Assembly (NCBI GenBank): GCA_017304475.1
Contig: JAFKKV010000026.1
Coordinates: 62,001-126,000, forward strand
DNA from: Hyphomicrobiales bacterium
GTDB taxonomy: Bacteria; Pseudomonadota; Alphaproteobacteria; Rhizobiales; Phreatobacteraceae
Length of the DNA stretch: 64,000 bases
Direction: 5' to 3'
A program made the position numbers and the translations under genes. Under the pieces are notes generated by a model. That model searched no databases. It was not told the DNA's origin and was given only the letters and a program-made list of their open reading frames with translations. This document shows positions 1 to 8,176 of the stretch, piece after piece (positions within the stretch are counted from its first letter, which is position 1; the number at the start of each line of letters is the position of its first letter).

Positions 1-81
1 GAGATGGCGGCCGGTATCCAGAAGATCCCGGACCGTTCCGCTCGCCATCGCACCTGCGCCGCCAAGCATCAATATCTTCAT
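1..81 (-). CDS. N-terminus of a Rossmann-fold dehydrogenase, possibly saccharopine dehydrogenase-like (partial)
   Basis: Only the first 27 codons lie in the window; the gene runs off the left edge. The peptide starts MKILMLGGAGAMASGTVRDL, a beta strand followed by a glycine-rich GGAGAMASG turn, as in NAD(P)-binding folds. The GGAG-AM pattern with a following helix resembles the N-terminus of saccharopine dehydrogenase-family proteins. The start at 81 is the first ATG and leaves the TetR operator region free upstream, so the gene diverges from the TetR gene. Family assignment from 27 residues is tentative. Confidence 0.5.
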   Translation of the reverse strand, partial: MKILMLGGAGAMASGTVRDLLDTGRHL

Positions 82-166
82 GTCGGTCACCAAAGCTCGC
101 GCCTTCCGTCCGGCCGCGCCCCGAGGGCGCGCCGGGCGACAACGCAGCGTCGATATCAATTTTATA

Positions 167-190
167 GTTGAATGTAAATTTATATTCGAC
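167..190. promoter_or_regulatory. 24-bp inverted repeat, putative TetR operator
   Basis: The half-sites are GTTGAATGTAAA and TTTATATTCGAC, an almost complete palindrome (9 of 12 pairs) centred in an AT-rich patch inside GC-rich DNA. It lies between the divergent left-edge gene and the TetR gene. Symmetric operators of this kind next to a tetR gene usually serve autoregulation. A related sequence occurs at 2612-2635 ahead of the HyuA gene. Confidence 0.6.
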
Positions 191-359
191 TATTTTCAAC
201 CGATCCGACGGGCCGGTCGCGTCGCAGGGTCCGCCCCCGCCGGGCGCCCCCGGGATCGCTTCAAGACCCGTAGCCTGTCGCCCGGGCATTCAGCATAGTG
301 GCCGGCGCGCACGTGTCCCCGCCCGCGGGGACGACAGACCCGGAACGGCCAGGACCGAC

Positions 360-1070
360 ATGGCGACAGCACGCATGAAACCCACCCTCGTCCCGCCCGC
401 GGCCCCCGCCGAGCCGGGCCTGCGCCTGCGCAAGAAGGCGCGGCAGAAGGCTGAGATTCTCGCCGCCGCGACCGAGCTGTTCCGCAGCAACGGCTTCGAG
501 GAAACGCGCATGGAGGATGTCGGCCGGCTCGCCGACGTCTCGCTGAAGACCGTCTACAATTATTTCCCGACCAAGCAGTCGATCCTGATCGAACTGGTCC
601 GCGAGGACCGGATCCGCATGATGGCCCTTTACGAGGCCATCCTCGACGAGCCCCATGCCAATCTGGCCGAAGCGCTGTCGAAGCTCATCCGGGCCGATAT
701 CGGTGACGTGCTGACGCCGAACGACAAGAAATTGTGGCGCGAGCTGCTTGCCGCCGAGGTCCGATCCTCGGTCGACAGCGCCGAGGAATATCAAAAGAAC
801 CGGGAAATCTTCGGCGCCTATATCCGCAAGATGCTGCTCCGGTTCCGGCGCGACGGCGTGCTGTCGAGCGCGGTCAACATCACCGTGGCGGTGGATCTGA
901 TCTACGCCGTTCTCGCCTATAACTTCCGGATCTATTGCACGTCGCCGGAGATGATGATCGGCGACGTCGAGAAGAGCGTGCGCGCGCAGCTGCAATTGCT
1001 GATCACCGACTGGACCGTCACGCGTCCCGCGGGGACTGCGCCCGCGACCCGCCCGGGACGCAAATCGTGA
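360..1070 (+). CDS. TetR/AcrR family transcriptional regulator
   Basis: The protein is about 236 aa. Residues 25-75 form a typical TetR DNA-binding region: an AEILAAATELFRSNGFEETR helix, then the helix-turn-helix with MEDVGRLADVSLKTVYNYFP. The rest is a divergent ligand-binding helical domain whose effector cannot be read from sequence. The reading frame is open further upstream to 168, but that part is low-complexity and covers the palindrome at 167-190, so I chose the ATG at 360; the ATG at 375 is also possible. The stop is directly followed by the aldehyde dehydrogenase start, so the two are probably co-transcribed. It likely represses itself and the HyuAB operon. Confidence 0.85.
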   Translation: MATARMKPTLVPPAAPAEPGLRLRKKARQKAEILAAATELFRSNGFEETRMEDVGRLADVSLKTVYNYFPTKQSILIELVREDRIRMMALYEAILDEPHANLAEALSKLIRADIGDVLTPNDKKLWRELLAAEVRSSVDSAEEYQKNREIFGAYIRKMLLRFRRDGVLSSAVNITVAVDLIYAVLAYNFRIYCTSPEMMIGDVEKSVRAQLQLLITDWTVTRPAGTAPATRPGRKS

Positions 1071-1072
1071 CG

Positions 1073-2545
1073 ATGCGGCAGCTCCATATCGGCGGCACCT
1101 GGCGTCCGCCGCTCTCGGGCGCCGGCCTCGACGTGGTCGACCCGGCAACCGAAACGGTCATCGCGACGGTGGCCAACGGCGGCGAGGCCGATATCGATGC
1201 CGCCGTCGGCGCGGCCCGCGCGGCTTTTCCGGCCTGGCGCCGGACGAGCGCAACGGAGCGGGCGAACATGCTCGCCGCCATCGCCGCCGCCATCACGGCG
1301 CGGCGGGACGAACTCGCCCGGATCGAGGTTCGCGACAACGGCAAGCCGCTGCCGGAGGCGCTCTGGGATATCGACGACGCGGCCGGCTGCTTCAGTTATT
1401 ATGCCAAGCTGGCCGGCGAACCGGGCATGCAGGACGAGGTGCCCGTCACGCTGCTCGATGCGCGTTTCACCTCCTATGTGAAGCGGGAGCCGGTCGGTGT
1501 CGCCGGGCTGATCATCCCGTGGAACTACCCCCTGCTCATGGCGGCGTGGAAGGTCGCCCCGGCTTTGGCCGCGGGCGCGACCTGCGTGCTGAAGCCGTCG
1601 GAACTCACTCCCTTGTCGGCGCTCGAGCTCGGCACCATCGCAAGCGAGGCTGGCCTGCCGGCTGGCGTCCTGAACATCGTCACGGGGGACGGCGCGACCG
1701 GCCGGGCGCTCAGCCGCCACCCCGGCATCGACAAGATCGCCTTCACCGGCTCGGTGCCGACGGGAGTCGCCGTGATGACGGCGGCCGCGCAGGACATCAA
1801 GAATGTCAGCCTGGAACTCGGCGGCAAATCCGCCTTCATCGTGTTCGACGACGCCGATATCGACCAGGCGGTCGAATGGATCATGTTCGGCATTTTCTGG
1901 AACCAGGGCCAGGTATGCAGCGCGACCTCGCGCCTGATCGTCCAGGAGCGCATCGCGCCTCGGCTGCTGGAGCGCCTGGTCGCAGCAACCCGGATGATCC
2001 GCATCGGCAACGGCATGGACGATGGCGTCCAGCTCGGCCCGCTGGTCAGCCGCGGCCAGCACGACAAGGTGATGCGCTCGGTGGTGCAGGCGCAGGCCGA
2101 TGGCGCGCGGCTGCTCACCGGCGGCGGCCGCCCCGCCGGCCTGGCCCGCGGCTTCTTCATGGAGCCGACGATCTTCGCCGACGTCGCTCCGGACGCGGCG
2201 CTTTGGACGGAAGAGATTTTCGGCCCGGTGCTTGCCGTGCGCAGCTTCGCCGAAGAGGACGAGGCCATTGCCATGGCCAATGACACGCGCTTCGGCCTCG
2301 CCGCCGCCATCATGTCCGAGGACCTCGCGCGCTGCCATCGCGTCGCGCACGCGATGGAGGCCGGCATCGTCTGGATCAACTGCTCGCAGCCCACTTTCAC
2401 CGAAGCCCCCTGGGGCGGCGTGAAACGCAGCGGCATCGGGCGCGAACTCGGCCGTTGGGGCCTCGAAAACTATCTCGCCATCAAGCAGGTCACGCGTTTC
2501 GACACCCGTCACACATGGGGCTGGTATCTCGGCCGCGACGCCTGA
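1073..2545 (+). CDS. NAD(P)-dependent aldehyde dehydrogenase, betaine-aldehyde dehydrogenase-like
   Basis: About 490 aa, normal for the ALDH superfamily, which oxidises aldehydes to carboxylates in the cytoplasm. Catalytic residues are visible: Asn151 in IIPWNYPLL, Glu248 in LELGGKS and the nucleophile Cys282 in NQGQVCSATSR. The nucleotide-binding stretch is FTGSVPTG, with a Lys in LKPSE. The C-terminus (WGWYLG) resembles betaine/aminoaldehyde dehydrogenases, so an amino- or hydroxy-aldehyde is possible. The start could be ATG 1073 or GTG 1067, the latter overlapping the TetR stop. The upstream extension to 935 is a shadow. The gene follows tetR and precedes hyuAB, suggesting one catabolic route. 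Confidence 0.9.
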   Translation: MRQLHIGGTWRPPLSGAGLDVVDPATETVIATVANGGEADIDAAVGAARAAFPAWRRTSATERANMLAAIAAAITARRDELARIEVRDNGKPLPEALWDIDDAAGCFSYYAKLAGEPGMQDEVPVTLLDARFTSYVKREPVGVAGLIIPWNYPLLMAAWKVAPALAAGATCVLKPSELTPLSALELGTIASEAGLPAGVLNIVTGDGATGRALSRHPGIDKIAFTGSVPTGVAVMTAAAQDIKNVSLELGGKSAFIVFDDADIDQAVEWIMFGIFWNQGQVCSATSRLIVQERIAPRLLERLVAATRMIRIGNGMDDGVQLGPLVSRGQHDKVMRSVVQAQADGARLLTGGGRPAGLARGFFMEPTIFADVAPDAALWTEEIFGPVLAVRSFAEEDEAIAMANDTRFGLAAAIMSEDLARCHRVAHAMEAGIVWINCSQPTFTEAPWGGVKRSGIGRELGRWGLENYLAIKQVTRFDTRHTWGWYLGRDA

Positions 2546-2588
2546 GGCCGCGCCGATCATCGGGACGGCGCAGCCGCTTGGCGGCACG

Positions 2589-2653
2589 ATAGACATGACT
2601 GTCTATATCCACGTGAATAAAATAATGCACTCGACTGTAAAAAATATGGACAG
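2589..2653. promoter_or_regulatory. AT-rich promoter/operator region upstream of hyuA
   Basis: This is the only structured part of the gap 2546-2876. Three signals overlap: an inverted repeat ATAGACA-TGAC-TGTCTAT (2589-2606); a 24-bp segment at 2612-2635 that in reverse complement matches the palindrome at 167-190 at 14 of 24 positions (half-sites GTGAAT and CACTCGAC); and an inverted pair CTGTCTATAT / ATATGGACAG (2599-2608 and 2644-2653). The second suggests control by the TetR protein at 360. The remaining 2654-2876 shows no gene or clear motif. Confidence 0.5.
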
Positions 2654-2876
2654 GTCGATTTCAGCGTGCTCAGATCACCTCGGCCGACGGGGCTGACGCC
2701 GTCGCGCGATGGGTGAATGACCGACCTGCGGACGCGGAGCCCCCGAGGCATCCGGCGCCACCGCGGCCGGCCGGATCGCATCGCCGCGACGGACCACTGA
2801 CCATGGATCGCGACGATCCTGGGCTCCCCGCTCGGCGCAGGCCTCATTCGCGCTGCCGGAAAGTCGGATCTCGCTC

Positions 2877-4919
2877 ATGACAAAAATGGCTATCGAGGTT
2901 GGCGGGACGTTCACCGACCTGATCTGGATCGAGGGAGCCGAGGTGCGCACGCACAAGGTGCCCTCGACCCCCCAGGACGCTTCCGTCGGCGTCATCGCCG
3001 GCCTCGAGGAAGCACTCGGCCGGCAATTGTCCGGCCTGACCGAGCTGTTCCACGGGTCGACGGTCGCGACCAATGCGGTGATCGAGCGCAAGGGCTGCCG
3101 CACGGCGCTGATCACCACCCAGGGCTTCCGGGACATCCTGTCGCTGCAACGCCAGCTGCGCCCCAATGTCTATGCCGTCGCCTGCAAGAAGCCGGAGCCG
3201 CTGCTGGCGCCGCGGCAATGCGCCGAGGTGGTCGAACGGCTGGACGCGACCGGCGCTGTCGTCACCCCGCTGGACGAGGCGGGCCTCGTCGCCACGCTCG
3301 ACACGCTGATGAAGCGGGAACAGCCGGAGGCGCTGGCGGTCTGCCTGCTGCACTCCTATCGCAACGCCGCGCATGAGGAGCGCGTCCGCGACCTGATCGC
3401 CCGGCATTATCCCGATCTGCCGGTGGTGCTTTCGACCGCGGTGCTGCCGACCTTCCGCGAATATGAGCGGGCCTCGACGACCGTCATGGCGGCCTATCTC
3501 GTGCCGCTCGTCGGCCGCTATGTCGAGCGGCTGGAACGCCATCTCGCCGAACGCGCCGAGGGCAGCGATCTCTTCATCATGCAATCGTCGGGCGGCGTCC
3601 TGCCCAGCGCCGGCGCCCATCAGCGCGGCGTCGACATGCTGAATTCCGGCCCGGCCGCGGGCGTCATCGGCGCCGTCAAGGTCGCCGCCATCATCGGCGA
3701 CACCGAGGTGATCACGCTGGATATCGGCGGCACCAGCGCCGACATCTGCCTGATCGCCGATGGCGCGCCCGGCATCACCTCGGAGACCGAGGTCGACGGC
3801 CTGCCGGTGGGCCTGCCCAGCATCGACATCGCCAATATCGGCTCCGGCGGCGGGAGCCTCGCCTGGGTCGATCCGGGTGGCATGATGCAGGTCGGCCCGC
3901 GCTCGGCCGGCGCCCGGCCGGGCCCGGCCTGCTACGGCCATGGTGGCACGGTGCCCGCCGTCACCGACGCATTGGTCAAGCTCGGCTGGATCCGGCCGCA
4001 TCGCTTTCTCGGCGGCCGCATGACCTTGCAGGCGGAGCGCGCGGAAGCGGCGCTTCACGCTTTCGGCGCGCCGCTCGGCCAGTCCGCGGCGGAGGCCGCC
4101 CAGGCCATGGTCGACATCGCCGCGGCGCATGTCAGCCAGGGCATTCGCCTGGTATCGGTGCAGCGTGGCCACGACCCCAAGGCCTATGCCCTTTACGGCT
4201 ATGGCGGCATGGGCCCGATGATCGGTGCGCTGGCGGCGGCCGAACTGAAGATCCGGCGGGTGGTGATCCCGCCCCATCCCGGCCTGTTCTCGGCGCTCGG
4301 CCTGCTGGTCGCCGATCTCAAGCGGATCTATCGCGAGACCCATTTCCTGCCGGTGACCGGCGAGACCGTGGCCGATGTCGCCGCGATCTTCGCCGCGATG
4401 CGCGGCCGCGCGGAGACGGAGTTCGCCGCCTTCGGCCGGGCGCCGGAGGACGTCGTCTTCGAGCATGCGCTGGAGATGCGCTACCAGGGCCAGGGTTTCG
4501 AACTGCTGGCGCCGATCGATCTGCGGCAGCTGGAAAGCGGCGGCGCGGACTATCTGCGGACAGCCTTCCGGGCGGCGCACCAGGCGCGCTACGGGGCGGT
4601 CTCCTATGCCGACCCGGTCGAGATCGTGACGTTCCGGCTGGTCGCGGAAGTCCGCACCTCCGGCGAGGTCCTGCGCTCCCTGACCAGCGGGCGCGCCCTG
4701 CCCCAGGCCGCGCCCGAACTCGAAAGCGGCGAGATCCTGTTCCACGGCCGCGCCATTGCCTGCCGGTTCGCCTGGCGCGAGAGCCTGCCGGCCGGCTTCG
4801 TCCTCGCTGGCCCCGCCGTCATCGAGGAGCCGACCGCGACCACGCTGGTGCCGCCGGGCTGGAGCGCCCTGGTCGATACCACCGGAGCCCTCATCCTCTC
4901 GCCGGAGGCACAGCCATGA
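2877..4919 (+). CDS. Hydantoinase/oxoprolinase family protein, subunit A (HyuA-type)
   Basis: 680 aa, the usual length for bacterial HyuA. Members are ATP-dependent and act with a HyuB partner on cyclic amides (N-methylhydantoin, 5-oxoproline) or as carboxylases (acetone, acetophenone). The N-terminal phosphate-binding motif VGGTFTDL is at residues 8-15 and a second actin-like motif DIGGTSAD near 282-290, followed by a glycine-rich GSGGGS and the conserved GARPGPACYG. The stop overlaps the HyuB start (ATGA), indicating translational coupling. Substrate cannot be told from sequence; 5-oxoproline is worth considering given the D-glutamate-cyclase-type genes 14-18 kb downstream. Confidence 0.9.
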   Translation: MTKMAIEVGGTFTDLIWIEGAEVRTHKVPSTPQDASVGVIAGLEEALGRQLSGLTELFHGSTVATNAVIERKGCRTALITTQGFRDILSLQRQLRPNVYAVACKKPEPLLAPRQCAEVVERLDATGAVVTPLDEAGLVATLDTLMKREQPEALAVCLLHSYRNAAHEERVRDLIARHYPDLPVVLSTAVLPTFREYERASTTVMAAYLVPLVGRYVERLERHLAERAEGSDLFIMQSSGGVLPSAGAHQRGVDMLNSGPAAGVIGAVKVAAIIGDTEVITLDIGGTSADICLIADGAPGITSETEVDGLPVGLPSIDIANIGSGGGSLAWVDPGGMMQVGPRSAGARPGPACYGHGGTVPAVTDALVKLGWIRPHRFLGGRMTLQAERAEAALHAFGAPLGQSAAEAAQAMVDIAAAHVSQGIRLVSVQRGHDPKAYALYGYGGMGPMIGALAAAELKIRRVVIPPHPGLFSALGLLVADLKRIYRETHFLPVTGETVADVAAIFAAMRGRAETEFAAFGRAPEDVVFEHALEMRYQGQGFELLAPIDLRQLESGGADYLRTAFRAAHQARYGAVSYADPVEIVTFRLVAEVRTSGEVLRSLTSGRALPQAAPELESGEILFHGRAIACRFAWRESLPAGFVLAGPAVIEEPTATTLVPPGWSALVDTTGALILSPEAQP

Positions 4920-6556
4920 ACGCCAAGCTGCCGCAAGCGACCTTCAACATCATAAGCCACGGCCTGCACGGCATGGCGCAGGAAATGGGCGAGAAGCTGG
5001 TCCGTTCGGCCTATTCGACCATCATCCGGGAAGCGCGCGACTGCTCGACCTCGTTCCTCGACCGGAACGGCCGGATCATCGCCCAGGCGCAGTTCTGTCC
5101 GATCCACATGAACTCGTTCGGCAAGGTCTTCGAGGCCTTCGCCCGGCGCTACGATCTCTCGACCATCCGGCCGAACGAGGGGTTGATCACCAACGACCCC
5201 TATAGCGGCGCTCAGCACCTCAACGACATCGTGCTGTTCACTCCGGTCTTCTATCGCGAGCGCCTGGTGGCGTTCAGCGCGTCGCTCGGCCACCACATCG
5301 ATGTCGGCGGTGGCGCCGCCGGCCCGAATGCCGGGGCCGCCGACGTCTTCTCCGAAGGCCTGCGCATTCCCTTGAGCCGCTTCGACCTCGACCGCGACCT
5401 GGGCGACGGCCTGCTCGAACAGTTCATCCGCATCAATGTGCGCCCGCCCGACCAGGTGATGGGCGACATCTATGCCCAGCTCGCCGCCAACCGGACGGGC
5501 GCGGCGCGCTTCGTCGAGATGCTCGACCGATTCGGCGAGGACACCGTTCTCGCCGCGGCGGAAGAGCTGCAGGACTATTCGGAGCGGCTGGCGCGCGACG
5601 CCATCCGCGCCATACCCGACGGGGTCTATGAGGGGGAGGACTTCGTCGACGACAACGGCTTCTCGGAGGAGCCGCTGCGCGTGGCGGTCAAGATCACCGT
5701 GTCCGGCGATACGCTCGACATCGACATGGCCGGCAGCGCGCCGCAGACCAAGGGCATGATCAATTCGCCTCTGGCCTCGACCATTTCAGCGGCCTATGGC
5801 GCCTTCGCCATGGTGCTGGGCGGCGGCCGCATTCCCGTCAATGACGGCCTCTACCGGCCGATCCGCCGCGTCGACGTGCCCTATGGCTCGTTCCTCAATC
5901 CCAGCCAGCCGCTGGCGGTCCGGGCGCGCAACAATGCCTGCCACCGGGTCTACAACGCCATCATGCTGGCCATGTCGAAAGTGGTGCCGTTGCAGGTGCT
6001 GGCCTCCGGCCACGACACCACCAATGCCATCGGCATGGGCCATATGGGGCGCGATCGCTACCGCGTCTATATGGAGGTGGTGGGCGGCGGCTGGGGCGCC
6101 TCGGCCGGTGCCGACGGTGCCGATGTCGTCGACGGTTATGTCGGCAATTGCTCGAACGTGCCGGTGGAATCGCTGGAGGCCGATTATCCGTTCATGCGCG
6201 TCGAGGAATATGCGCTGCGCCGCGGCTCGGCCGGCGCCGGCGCGCATCGCGGCGGCCTCGGCGCCCGGCGGGTCTACCGGATCCTCGACGACGGCGTCAC
6301 CTTCAACAGCTATTCCGATCGCTTCCGCATCCGCCCCTGGGGCCTGTTCGGCGGCGAAGCCGGCGCGCCCACGCGGTTCCTGGTCGATCGCGACGGCCAG
6401 ACGATAAGCCTGGCCTCGAAGGGCAATGTCACGCTCAGGCGCGATGACCGCCTGATCATCGAAACGGCGGGCGGCGGCGGTTACGGCCGGCGCGAAGACC
6501 GGCCCCGGCAGCTGATCGACCTGGATATCGCAAGCGGCCTCGCCGCCGCCGAATAG
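4916..6556 (+). CDS. Hydantoinase/oxoprolinase family protein, subunit B (HyuB-type)
   Basis: 546 aa, typical for HyuB, the partner of HyuA in cytoplasmic ATP-dependent hydrolases and carboxylases. Recognisable stretches are the N-terminal region ending in REARDCSTSFLDRNG, the family hallmark TNDPYSGAQHLNDI, FSASLGHHIDVGG and the C-terminal GGGGYG. The ATG overlaps the HyuA stop by four bases. The pair is complete and undamaged. The gene downstream is a Liv-type binding protein, suggesting that the substrate is imported. Confidence 0.9.
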   Translation: MNAKLPQATFNIISHGLHGMAQEMGEKLVRSAYSTIIREARDCSTSFLDRNGRIIAQAQFCPIHMNSFGKVFEAFARRYDLSTIRPNEGLITNDPYSGAQHLNDIVLFTPVFYRERLVAFSASLGHHIDVGGGAAGPNAGAADVFSEGLRIPLSRFDLDRDLGDGLLEQFIRINVRPPDQVMGDIYAQLAANRTGAARFVEMLDRFGEDTVLAAAEELQDYSERLARDAIRAIPDGVYEGEDFVDDNGFSEEPLRVAVKITVSGDTLDIDMAGSAPQTKGMINSPLASTISAAYGAFAMVLGGGRIPVNDGLYRPIRRVDVPYGSFLNPSQPLAVRARNNACHRVYNAIMLAMSKVVPLQVLASGHDTTNAIGMGHMGRDRYRVYMEVVGGGWGASAGADGADVVDGYVGNCSNVPVESLEADYPFMRVEEYALRRGSAGAGAHRGGLGARRVYRILDDGVTFNSYSDRFRIRPWGLFGGEAGAPTRFLVDRDGQTISLASKGNVTLRRDDRLIIETAGGGGYGRREDRPRQLIDLDIASGLAAAE

Positions 6557-6599
6557 CACGGCCGGATGCCGTCGGCGCGACGCCGGGGGCCGCTTCCGC

Positions 6600-6621
6600 C
6601 GCCGGGGTCGACGCCCCGGCG
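6600..6621. terminator. GC-rich hairpin after hyuB
   Basis: Perfect 8-bp arms CGCCGGGG and CCCCGGCG enclose a six-base loop. It lies between the hyuB stop and the binding-protein gene at 6682. There is no T-run, so it may stabilise mRNA or cause partial termination rather than act as a strong terminator. Confidence 0.4.
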
Positions 6622-6681
6622 CTCACAGGCCCGAGCCCTCAACGGCCAGGACAGTCTGGCCGAGCCCCGAAAGGATACCTG

Positions 6682-7896
6682 ATGGGACGTCTCTATCGGA
6701 CATGCAGCCTGGCCGCCGCGTTCGTGACCGCGGCCCTGTGGTGGCCTCAACCCGCCGAGGCCCGGATCGACAAGCCGACGATCCGCATCGGCGTGCTCAA
6801 CGACATGAGCGGCCCCTATGCCGATCTCGGCGGCAGCGGATCGGTGCTGGCCGCCCAGATGGCGGTCGAGGACATGGGCGGCAAGGTCAATGGCGTGCCG
6901 GTCGAAGTGATCTCCGCCGATCATCAGAACAAGCCGGATATCGGAACCCAGATCGCGCGCCGCTGGTTCGACCAGGACGGCGTCGACGCCATCGCCGACG
7001 TGCCGGTATCCTCGGTCGCGCTGGCCGTGCAGGAGATCGGCCGGCAGGCCCGGCGCATCACGCTGATGCAGGGATCGACGTCGGATCTGACCGGCCGCGC
7101 CTGCTCGCCCTACAGCACCGCCTGGCAGGACGACACCTATGCCTATTCCCGCGCGACCTCGCAGAGCGTGGTGGCCGGCGGCGCCAGGACCTGGTTCTTC
7201 GTCGCCGCCGATTACGCCTTTGGGCAGGCGCTGGAGCGCGACGCCTCGGCCTTCATCCGCCAGGCCGGCGGCAGCGTGCTCGGCACCGTCAGGCATCCGA
7301 TCAATGTCGGCGACATGGGGTCCTACCTGCTCCAGGCCCAGGCCTCGAAGGCGCAGGCCGTGGGGCTGTTGAACGGCGGCTCGGATCTCATCAATTCGAT
7401 CAAGCAGGCCAATGAATTCGGCCTGGCCGCCGCGGGCCAGAAGATCGTCGGCTTCCTGGTCTATCTGACCGATGTCCACAGCCTGGGGCTGGAGGTGACC
7501 AAGGGCCTCATCCTGTCGGAAGGCTTCTACTGGGATCAGAACGACGAGGCCCGCGCCTGGTCGCGGCGCTTCCATGCCCGCACCAACCGCATGCCGACCA
7601 AGGAACAGGCCTCGGTCTATGCCTCCGTCGTCCATTACCTGAAGGCGGTGGCCAGCGCCGACACGGTCGATGCCGATCGCGTCGCCGAAGCCATGCGCCA
7701 GCTGCCGGTCAATTATTTCGGCCATGCGGGGTCGATCCGGGTCGACGGGCGGGTGATCTATCCGCTGACCATCTATCAGGTGAAGGCGCCGTCCGAGAGC
7801 CGCGCGCCCTGGGACTATTACAAGCCGATCGGCGAGGTCGCGGCGGATCAGGCGTTCAGGCCGCTCGCCGAAGGCGGCTGCGGCCTGGTGCGCTAG
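6682..7896 (+). CDS. Liv-type (periplasmic-binding-protein type 1) ABC transporter substrate-binding protein
   Basis: 404 aa. Residues 1-28 form a signal peptide (basic start, hydrophobic AAAFVTAALWW, PAEA cleavage site). The mature part starts IRIGVLNDMSGPYADLGG, the signature of Leu/Ile/Val-type binding proteins, and continues through DHQNKPDIGTQIARRWFDQD and DYAFGQALERDA. It captures an amide, amino acid or related compound in the periplasm. A good ribosome site (AAAGGA, six bases before ATG) fixes the start. No membrane or ATPase subunits lie beside it, so it must use a transporter encoded elsewhere, conceivably the LivFGMH set at 22.0-25.4 kb. Confidence 0.9.
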   Translation: MGRLYRTCSLAAAFVTAALWWPQPAEARIDKPTIRIGVLNDMSGPYADLGGSGSVLAAQMAVEDMGGKVNGVPVEVISADHQNKPDIGTQIARRWFDQDGVDAIADVPVSSVALAVQEIGRQARRITLMQGSTSDLTGRACSPYSTAWQDDTYAYSRATSQSVVAGGARTWFFVAADYAFGQALERDASAFIRQAGGSVLGTVRHPINVGDMGSYLLQAQASKAQAVGLLNGGSDLINSIKQANEFGLAAAGQKIVGFLVYLTDVHSLGLEVTKGLILSEGFYWDQNDEARAWSRRFHARTNRMPTKEQASVYASVVHYLKAVASADTVDADRVAEAMRQLPVNYFGHAGSIRVDGRVIYPLTIYQVKAPSESRAPWDYYKPIGEVAADQAFRPLAEGGCGLVR

Positions 7897-7934
7897 GCAG
7901 CGCGCGTTCCGCGCCAGGACGACGACCCACTCAG

Positions 7935-7971
7935 GGCCGGCGGCAGGTCGCGCAGCGATCCGCCGCCGGCC
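7935..7971. terminator. Strong hairpin after the binding-protein gene
   Basis: Perfect 10-bp arms GGCCGGCGGC and GCCGCCGGCC flank a 17-base loop, 38 bases after the stop codon at 7896. The sequence after it (GCTTGATTCC) has no long T-run. Position suggests a transcript end for the hyu operon. Confidence 0.5.
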
Positions 7972-8061
7972 GCTTGATTCCAGCGAAGATGCGCCCGCTG
8001 GCCTGACCGTTTCTCGGGCTTTCGGCGCCCGCTCCGACCCCTCTGAAACCTTGCCGGCCGC

Positions 8062-8098
8062 CATGTCGCGCGCCCGTCGCGACGGGCGCCGCGACATG
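8062..8098. repeat. 37-nt near-perfect palindrome
   Basis: The arms CATGTCGCG and CGCGACATG flank the perfect palindrome CGCCCGTCGCGACGGGCG, with a single unpaired base on one side. It lies 65 bases after the hairpin at 7935 and 28 bases before the operator-like palindrome at 8127. It could be a cruciform, a transcription-ending structure or a protein-binding site. Its near-zero loop favours a DNA-level role. Confidence 0.5.
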
Positions 8099-8126
8099 CC
8101 GATTGACGTCGGGCAGAAATGACACC

Positions 8127-8144
8127 AAAATTGGTACCAATTTT
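8127..8144. promoter_or_regulatory. Perfect 18-bp palindrome, putative GntR operator
   Basis: AAAATTGGTACCAATTTT is fully self-complementary and stands out as AT-rich. It is 33 bases upstream of the GntR-family gene at 8177, the expected place for an autoregulatory operator. Confidence 0.65.
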
Positions 8145-8176
8145 ACACCCAATGCGCAGGCGAGATTTCCGAGGCC

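Noticed and set aside
932..2596. 554-codon minus-strand frame opposite the aldehyde dehydrogenase
   Set aside because: The plus-strand frame contains all ALDH catalytic motifs; the opposite strand is a shadow.
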